A program made the translations under genes and the position numbers. From Candidatus Thorarchaeota archaeon (lineage in GTDB: Archaea > Asgardarchaeota > Thorarchaeia > Thorarchaeales > Thorarchaeaceae), in NCBI GenBank assembly GCA_016841005.1, contig JAEORG010000294.1:1-10686 (forward strand): 10,686 nt of DNA, read 5' to 3'. Positions 6,463 through 10,686 of the stretch are shown one piece after another. The notes beneath the pieces were generated by a model that did no database searches, had not been told where the DNA came from, and was given only the letters and a program-made list of their open reading frames with translations. Position 1 is the first letter of the stretch. The number at the start of each line of letters is the position of its first letter.

Positions 6463-7644
6463 ATGGATGATGAACGAACAGCATTCGTACAACGGAGCAG
6501 ACGAAAAATCTTCTTCGAACACAAAGACATGGATTATTATCTCTCATGGATAATTGGTCGGGAGTTTACTGGAGGTAGCCTAAGAGAAGATTGCATGAAC
6601 GTTGCTGAAAAAATAACTGATGGAGATTATATAAGCTGGCAAAGAGAATGGCTTAACCTCGCAAAAGAAACAGAATCCAGAGCAATTCATGAACTTGGCC
6701 ACGGTAACAATGAACAAGCTCGTGATGCATATCTCAGAGCATGCACCTATTATCGCGCACCACTTTTTATGATGAGTCCGAATGATAATCATTTTCCTAT
6801 TCTAGCTGAAAAAATGCGTAGTTGTTTCAGAATTGCAGCAGAATTTTTTATTCCAGAGATTGATTGTGTTTCAGTACCTTATTCAAATTCCACCCTCTCA
6901 GGATACTTATGGCGTCCTGATGAAGCAGAAATGAAGAATGGAACATTAATTGTAGTCGGAGGAATTGAAACCTTCGCAGAAGATTGCTACTTTATGATTG
7001 GACAAAGAGGTGTAGATGAGCCATACAACCTTATCGCTGTTGATTTACCAGGTCAAGGGATGAATCCATTTCAGCAACTGTTTCTAGAAGCAAAATCGGA
7101 AAAGCCCATCAAAGCCATTATCGATTATTTGAACACACGGAATGACATTGATAATAAGAGTTTCTACATGTTTGGTTTCAGTTGGGGAGGCCATATCGTA
7201 CTTCGAGGGGCTCAATTTGAACCTCGAATTAAAGCACTAATAGCAAACCCAGCAACAATTAACATCTTCAGCTCTGCACTCGCACAGCAAGGGGACCATG
7301 GTAGGAATGATCCAATAGGAAGAGTTGTATTTGAACAGATAGCGTGGAGGTTTGGTGTGAATCTAGGGCAGACATTCCGACGTCTGGTGAGAGGTATAAG
7401 TTTCCTAAGGTATGCACGGGTTAATCCAAAGAAAATTGAGTGCCCTACTCTTTGCATGGCAGGAGAGTCCGAAGCAGAAATCACTCTAAAGCAGACGACT
7501 CAATGTTTTGAGCAGTTACCTAATTCATTGAAACGGTTAGCAATCTTTTCTGAAGAAGATGGTGGTGCTGCACATTGTCAGATTGATAATCTACCTTTGT
7601 TACATAGGACCATATTCGACTGGCTACAGGATATAACCAGTTAA
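6463..7644 (+). CDS. Alpha/beta hydrolase with N-terminal helical domain (FrsA / DHPON-hydrolase-like)
   Basis: This is a 393-residue serine hydrolase, probably cytoplasmic; no signal peptide is visible. The N-terminal third is helical and carries the motif pattern GDYISWQREW, then GHGNNEQARDAYLRACTYYR. I associate this pattern with the branch containing 2,6-dihydroxypseudooxynicotine hydrolase and FrsA-like proteins. The hydrolase core follows, with VDLPGQG, the nucleophile elbow GFSWGG (Ser240), a probable acid in AGESEAE and the catalytic His371 in GGAAHCQID. Numbering is from the ATG at 6463, preferred because AAGG lies eight bases upstream and an A/T box sits at the expected distance; an in-frame ATG at 6439 would add eight residues. 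The substrate is unknown: members cleave carbon-carbon, ester or amide bonds. It is flanked by a T-run upstream and a separate promoter downstream, so it appears to be a single-gene unit. Confidence 0.85.
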   Translation: MDDERTAFVQRSRRKIFFEHKDMDYYLSWIIGREFTGGSLREDCMNVAEKITDGDYISWQREWLNLAKETESRAIHELGHGNNEQARDAYLRACTYYRAPLFMMSPNDNHFPILAEKMRSCFRIAAEFFIPEIDCVSVPYSNSTLSGYLWRPDEAEMKNGTLIVVGGIETFAEDCYFMIGQRGVDEPYNLIAVDLPGQGMNPFQQLFLEAKSEKPIKAIIDYLNTRNDIDNKSFYMFGFSWGGHIVLRGAQFEPRIKALIANPATINIFSSALAQQGDHGRNDPIGRVVFEQIAWRFGVNLGQTFRRLVRGISFLRYARVNPKKIECPTLCMAGESEAEITLKQTTQCFEQLPNSLKRLAIFSEEDGGAAHCQIDNLPLLHRTIFDWLQDITS

Positions 7645-7655
7645 TTAATTTCATA

Positions 7656-7673
7656 ATTTCAGAATACTGAAAT
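7656..7673. promoter_or_regulatory. Perfect inverted repeat, candidate operator of the regulator/FAD-oxidoreductase operon
   Basis: ATTTCAGAATACTGAAAT has two perfect 7-base arms around a 4-base centre. It abuts the A/T box at 7673-7680 on its upstream side, where the transcription factor B recognition element would lie. A dimeric regulator bound here could control the downstream operon; the first gene of that operon is a DNA-binding protein, so autoregulation is the simplest reading. Confidence 0.5.
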
Positions 7674-7680
7674 ACTTAAA
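7673..7680 (+). promoter_or_regulatory. TATA-like box for the regulator/FAD-oxidoreductase operon
   Basis: TACTTAAA is centred about 38 bases before the TTG at 7714. The predicted transcript start near 7700 lies after the GTG at 7690, which argues against that longer start. Confidence 0.4.
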
Positions 7681-7703
7681 TCTCTCTATGTGGTAATCAA
7701 TTC

Positions 7704-7707
7704 GGAG
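7704..7707 (+). promoter_or_regulatory. Ribosome binding site deciding the regulator start
   Basis: GGAG followed by six A residues precedes a TTG at 7714. The spacing is ideal for the TTG and long (15 bases) for the ATG at 7723. Confidence 0.4.
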
Positions 7708-7713
7708 AAAAAA

Positions 7714-8211
7714 TTGCCATCAATGGTACTACGTAGAGAATTCTTAGAATTGATAGGTCATACATATGAGCAATATGGGTACCCAGAGTATTGTGGATGG
7801 ATCGAAGGCCTAATGGTTCTAGAACCTCAAAACTGGACACAACATGGAATTTCGGAACGTCTAAGTAATCTCTTTCCTGAGTCCAAATATCCAACTTCAG
7901 TTCCGTCTGTGAATCGCGCACTCAAGATACTTGAAACATATGGAGTAGTTGAGAAAAATGGGTCACGAAAGACTGGTTATCTATATTCAATAATCTCACC
8001 TACAAATCTTGTTTATTCCATGCTTCATCAATTCTTGGAAATGAATAAAGTATTCATCGCTCAGATGAAGGATCTATCAGCTAGAACTTCAACGAACGAC
8101 TCTACTTTGAAGAAAGCAGTACGAGCAGAGCTAAAAGCATGGCAACTCTGGGATAGGACAGTGAGAGCTATGGTAGACTCACTCAATGATGATAGGGAGA
8201 GTAAATCATGA
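7714..8211 (+). CDS. Winged-helix transcriptional regulator, GbsR/MarR-like
   Basis: This is a 165-residue DNA-binding protein. An N-terminal helix leads to YGYPEYCGWIEGLMVLEP, which resembles the entry of GbsR-type MarR regulators. A helix-turn-helix follows (ISERLSNLF, then VPSVNRALKILETYGVVEKN), and a short wing (SRKTGYLYSI) ends near residue 97. The last third is helical and probably dimerises. The start is taken as TTG at 7714 on ribosome-site and promoter spacing; GTG at 7690 and ATG at 7723 are in-frame alternatives that do not change the domain. Its stop overlaps the next gene's ATG (ATGA), so the two are translated together and the regulator probably controls its own operon through the inverted repeat at 7656-7673. 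The family call is by pattern and moderately sure; the ligand is unknown. Confidence 0.75.
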   Translation: MPSMVLRREFLELIGHTYEQYGYPEYCGWIEGLMVLEPQNWTQHGISERLSNLFPESKYPTSVPSVNRALKILETYGVVEKNGSRKTGYLYSIISPTNLVYSMLHQFLEMNKVFIAQMKDLSARTSTNDSTLKKAVRAELKAWQLWDRTVRAMVDSLNDDRESKS

Positions 8212-9713
8212 GTAGAAATTCGATGATTATAATCGGTGCTGGTCTTGCGGGTCTGGCAACTGGGGTCTACGCACAACTGAATGGATATGATAGTAGGATT
8301 TTCGAATATCACACTAAACCAGGCGGAGTAGCTGCGATGTGGCGAAGAGGTGAATACCTAATTGATGGTGGAATCCACTTCTTAATCTGTCACAAACCTG
8401 GTACTCAAATTCATGATGTATATACAGAGGTTGGCGCAGTTGGAGAATATGAGATTGCGGACATGACAACCTATCTCAAATTTATTGATGAAACAGGAAC
8501 AAAGTCGATTGAATTTACTGAAGATATTGAAAAGCTAGAGCAAGATCTGATTACAATTGCACCGGAAGATGAGAAGGAGATAAGGAGCTTCATCAAGGAA
8601 ATAAACTGGCTTAAGAATTCACCATTTCTAACAGATCTTGGTATGAGTACATCCCCTTCAGAACTTCGAGGTAGATTCGATTCGCTGAGAGATATGTGGC
8701 AAATGAGAGGATTCATGAAGTATTTCACTGGCAAATTCTCAAAATCGTCAGCAAAGTATGCAGAGAACTACAAGAATCCATTCCTAAGAACCGTTATCCA
8801 AAATCTATTTGCTCCTTCTGCACCGGTGTGGTTTGTTATCATGATTATAGCAACTGTGGCAGCAGGATATTTGGGTTTGCTCAAAAAGGGATGCCACGAG
8901 TTCGTAATGCCTATGGTGGAACGATACAAATCTCTCGGAGGAGAAATACAATATCATGCGAAGGTTGAGAAGATACTCGTAGAGCAAGATAGGGCCGTTG
9001 GAATCAGACTAAAAGATGGCTCTGAACATAGAGCAGATGTAGTTGTTTCTGCTGCGGATGGTAGAAGTACAATTTTCGATTTGCTAGAAGGAAAGTATAT
9101 TGATGAGAAAATCAAGAAAAGGTACGAAACTTGGATTCCCTATGATCCAATGGTCGTAATTAGTCTAGGAGTAACCCGCACTTTTGAAGATGAAGCTCCA
9201 TTGACTATGTTCATGATGCCAGAGCCCTTAAAATATGGAGAACGAGAGATATCATGTCTTCCACTCAGAGTATTTAATTATGGAGATGAGTTTGCACCTA
9301 ATGGAAATTCGGTCATTCAAGTCATATTGGAAACTGAGTGGGAATATTGGAATAGGCTCAGACAGAATAAAGAAGAGTATGATATCACGAAAACAGATCT
9401 TGCTCAAAAAATAATCCAACGGCTTGAAAATCAATACCAAGGGATATCATCGCAAATAGAAATGATTGATGTTGCAACACCATACACATCATGGAGATAC
9501 ACACTAAATGATAGAGGTTCTCCAATGGGTTGGTTGCTTACAAGGAAAACTCTGACAGAATTAATACCTAGAACACTTCCAGGTTTGGATAATTTTTACA
9601 TGGCGGGTCATTGGGTACTACCAGGAGGAGGAGTACCTGGAAGTATCTACACAGGTAGGAATGTACTACAAATTTTATGTAGAAGGCAGGGAAAGAAATT
9701 CAGATCAAAGTAA
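8208..9713 (+). CDS. FAD-dependent oxidoreductase, phytoene desaturase / retinol saturase-like (CrtI family)
   Basis: This is a 501-residue flavoprotein of the CrtI/CrtISO/RetSat group, which desaturates, isomerises or saturates polyprenyl chains. The N-terminal dinucleotide-binding fold is clear: IIIGAGLAGLATGVYAQ (7-23), the acidic Glu33 and KPGG (37-40), as in the family. A second FAD-contact region, RADVVVSAADGR (275-286), and the C-terminal block NFYMAGHWVLPGGGVPGSI (462-480) followed by TGRNVLQIL are typical. The hydrophobic stretch at about 206-225 matches the substrate/membrane-facing region of this family and is not called as a true transmembrane helix. GGGAG (8195-8199) lies eight bases before the ATG. 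In an archaeon the substrate might be a carotenoid or an isoprenoid lipid chain, but no carotenoid genes are visible, so desaturase versus saturase is left open. Its end overlaps the opposite gene by 14 bases. Confidence 0.87.
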   Translation: MSRNSMIIIGAGLAGLATGVYAQLNGYDSRIFEYHTKPGGVAAMWRRGEYLIDGGIHFLICHKPGTQIHDVYTEVGAVGEYEIADMTTYLKFIDETGTKSIEFTEDIEKLEQDLITIAPEDEKEIRSFIKEINWLKNSPFLTDLGMSTSPSELRGRFDSLRDMWQMRGFMKYFTGKFSKSSAKYAENYKNPFLRTVIQNLFAPSAPVWFVIMIIATVAAGYLGLLKKGCHEFVMPMVERYKSLGGEIQYHAKVEKILVEQDRAVGIRLKDGSEHRADVVVSAADGRSTIFDLLEGKYIDEKIKKRYETWIPYDPMVVISLGVTRTFEDEAPLTMFMMPEPLKYGEREISCLPLRVFNYGDEFAPNGNSVIQVILETEWEYWNRLRQNKEEYDITKTDLAQKIIQRLENQYQGISSQIEMIDVATPYTSWRYTLNDRGSPMGWLLTRKTLTELIPRTLPGLDNFYMAGHWVLPGGGVPGSIYTGRNVLQILCRRQGKKFRSK

Positions 9714-10686
9714 AGTCCGAGGATTTTTCTATATCGCCAAGAGCAGGTAGAGGTGCAGGGCCTTTGATAAGATAGTCATTATCAAGACATGTAAATACCA
9801 TGAGATATGACTGTCTCTCATCAAATCCTGTTTTTGTAAGTAGTTTGATAATCGCCTCTGGTGTGACACCATGCCCCTTTTCGAGTGCAGATATTGCGTT
9901 TCCAACAGGTTGTAACTTGATTGGAATATCCTTCTTAATTCCTACATATGTAATCCTCAGTGGTATTTCAAATAATTCGTTGAAAGCTGGTGTTATAGTT
10001 TCCATGAAAGAGTTCGATGGATCAAATCCTCGTACAATTGTTTCCTTGAGTTCTTCATCATGGTCGAAGAGTACTCCAATCTCCCGGCTAATTTCTTCAA
10101 GCTTCTGTTTCTGGCCTACTGTTGCAATTTCAAGAGATATCAATGCACAAACGAATGACTCAGTTTGAACTACTGCAATCATTTCTGTGATTGGAATGAC
10201 TGTCCACATAGGTTCATCCATGGCAAATTCCGACCTGAAATGGGAGATTGCACTGATAAACGAAGAAAGCAGCGTATCCTCAAAGCCACCTTTCAAGATT
10301 TTCGAATATACGGGAAGCCCTGTTACACGATGAATAACAAGAAATCCAATTAGGTTCTTACTTTCTTCAAGTCTGGTCTTCAATTCTAGAAGTTCCAAGC
10401 TTCTCTCAGTCATTATCTTGGTGTAAAACTTCCTGCTTACTTGAATGGTGACAATAATTATGAAAATTGCCAATGCTCCGATTATACCTGCTCCAAGTGT
10501 TGCATAATAGAGAGAATTAGGATCTACAATTGAATTCAAGACACACTCCTGCACAAGGGTTTCATAATTCTCCTTTGATATGACCAATCGTAATACGTAG
10601 AGACCTGCCTTAGGAATTGAAATGTTAGCAGAGTAAACACCCATGGTTTCTCGAAATGCCCCAGATTGAAGGATGTTATTGAGAGC
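9700..10686 (-). CDS. Membrane-anchored roadblock/longin-like domain protein, N-terminus cut by window edge
   Basis: The frame is open to the window edge; 328 codons are visible and the true start lies beyond. An ATG at 10644 is internal to a continuing domain, so it is not taken as the start. From the N-terminal side there is the end of an extracellular beta-rich domain (KAGLYVLRLVIS), one strong membrane helix (about residues 61-84 of the visible part, GAGIIGALAIFIIIVTI) followed by basic residues, then a charged helix likely to be coiled (about 90-110). A domain with IHRVTGLPVYSKILKGGFED and FISAISHFRSEF follows (about 115-200), the pattern of roadblock/longin-type sensor domains abundant in Asgard archaea. 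The remainder (about 200-310) is mixed helix, with a possible winged-helix-like part at GVTPEAIIKLLTKTGFDE. A role in signal reception or small-GTPase regulation is inferred, not shown. Orientation is predicted as outside N-terminus, inside C-terminus. Confidence 0.78.
   Translation of the reverse strand, partial: ALNNILQSGAFRETMGVYSANISIPKAGLYVLRLVISKENYETLVQECVLNSIVDPNSLYYATLGAGIIGALAIFIIIVTIQVSRKFYTKIMTERSLELLELKTRLEESKNLIGFLVIHRVTGLPVYSKILKGGFEDTLLSSFISAISHFRSEFAMDEPMWTVIPITEMIAVVQTESFVCALISLEIATVGQKQKLEEISREIGVLFDHDEELKETIVRGFDPSNSFMETITPAFNELFEIPLRITYVGIKKDIPIKLQPVGNAISALEKGHGVTPEAIIKLLTKTGFDERQSYLMVFTCLDNDYLIKGPAPLPALGDIEKSSDFTLI

Noticed and set aside
8823..8882. Hydrophobic stretch in the FAD oxidoreductase that could be a membrane helix
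   Set aside because: CrtI-type enzymes have a hydrophobic segment at the same place between the FAD and substrate regions, and no second helix is seen.
9800..10168. Plus-strand frame of 122 codons
   Set aside because: It is antisense to the roadblock-like protein and Ser-rich, with no domain.

Overview
The window looks like chromosomal DNA of an Asgard archaeon, possibly from the Thorarchaeia side. Three things point this way. The partial protein at the right edge joins an extracellular domain, one membrane helix and a cytoplasmic roadblock/longin-like domain, an architecture I associate with Asgard archaea. There is a tungsten-type aldehyde:ferredoxin oxidoreductase. The gene starts sit behind archaeal-style A/T boxes and short leaders with GGTGA/GGAG-like ribosome sites. 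The base composition is moderately AT-rich. The lineage is an inference from protein style, not from a marker gene.

Left half (1-5214, all minus strand): a compact sugar operon read right to left. A MarR-type regulator is followed by L-rhamnose isomerase (rhaA), an aldehyde:ferredoxin oxidoreductase (AOR), a short class II sugar-phosphate aldolase and rhamnulokinase (rhaB, which runs off the left edge). The four enzymes are separated by only 1, 12 and 10 bases with the starts chosen here. Together they describe a pathway: L-rhamnose to L-rhamnulose (RhaA), to L-rhamnulose-1-phosphate (RhaB), to dihydroxyacetone phosphate plus L-lactaldehyde (aldolase). The AOR sits inside the operon exactly where a lactaldehyde dehydrogenase or reductase would be expected, which suggests lactaldehyde is oxidised to lactate with ferredoxin as acceptor. 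A 20-base palindrome over the rhaA promoter is a good candidate operator.

Middle (5239-7644, plus strand): a divergent promoter region, then a PhzF-family epimerase/isomerase-like enzyme, a possible terminator, and an alpha/beta hydrolase with an N-terminal helical domain. Neither enzyme's substrate can be read from the sequence.

Right (7656-9713, plus strand): a winged-helix regulator and a phytoene-desaturase/retinol-saturase-like FAD oxidoreductase overlap by ATGA and form a two-gene operon. A perfect 7+7 inverted repeat lies against its promoter. The operon collides tail to tail, with a 14-base overlap, with the membrane-anchored roadblock-like protein on the minus strand (9700 to the right edge).

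Five transcription units have an A/T box centred about 38-42 bases before the start codon that I prefer. This regular spacing was used to revise several starts. No RNA genes, CRISPR arrays, insertion sequences or gene-free stretches over 300 bases were seen.
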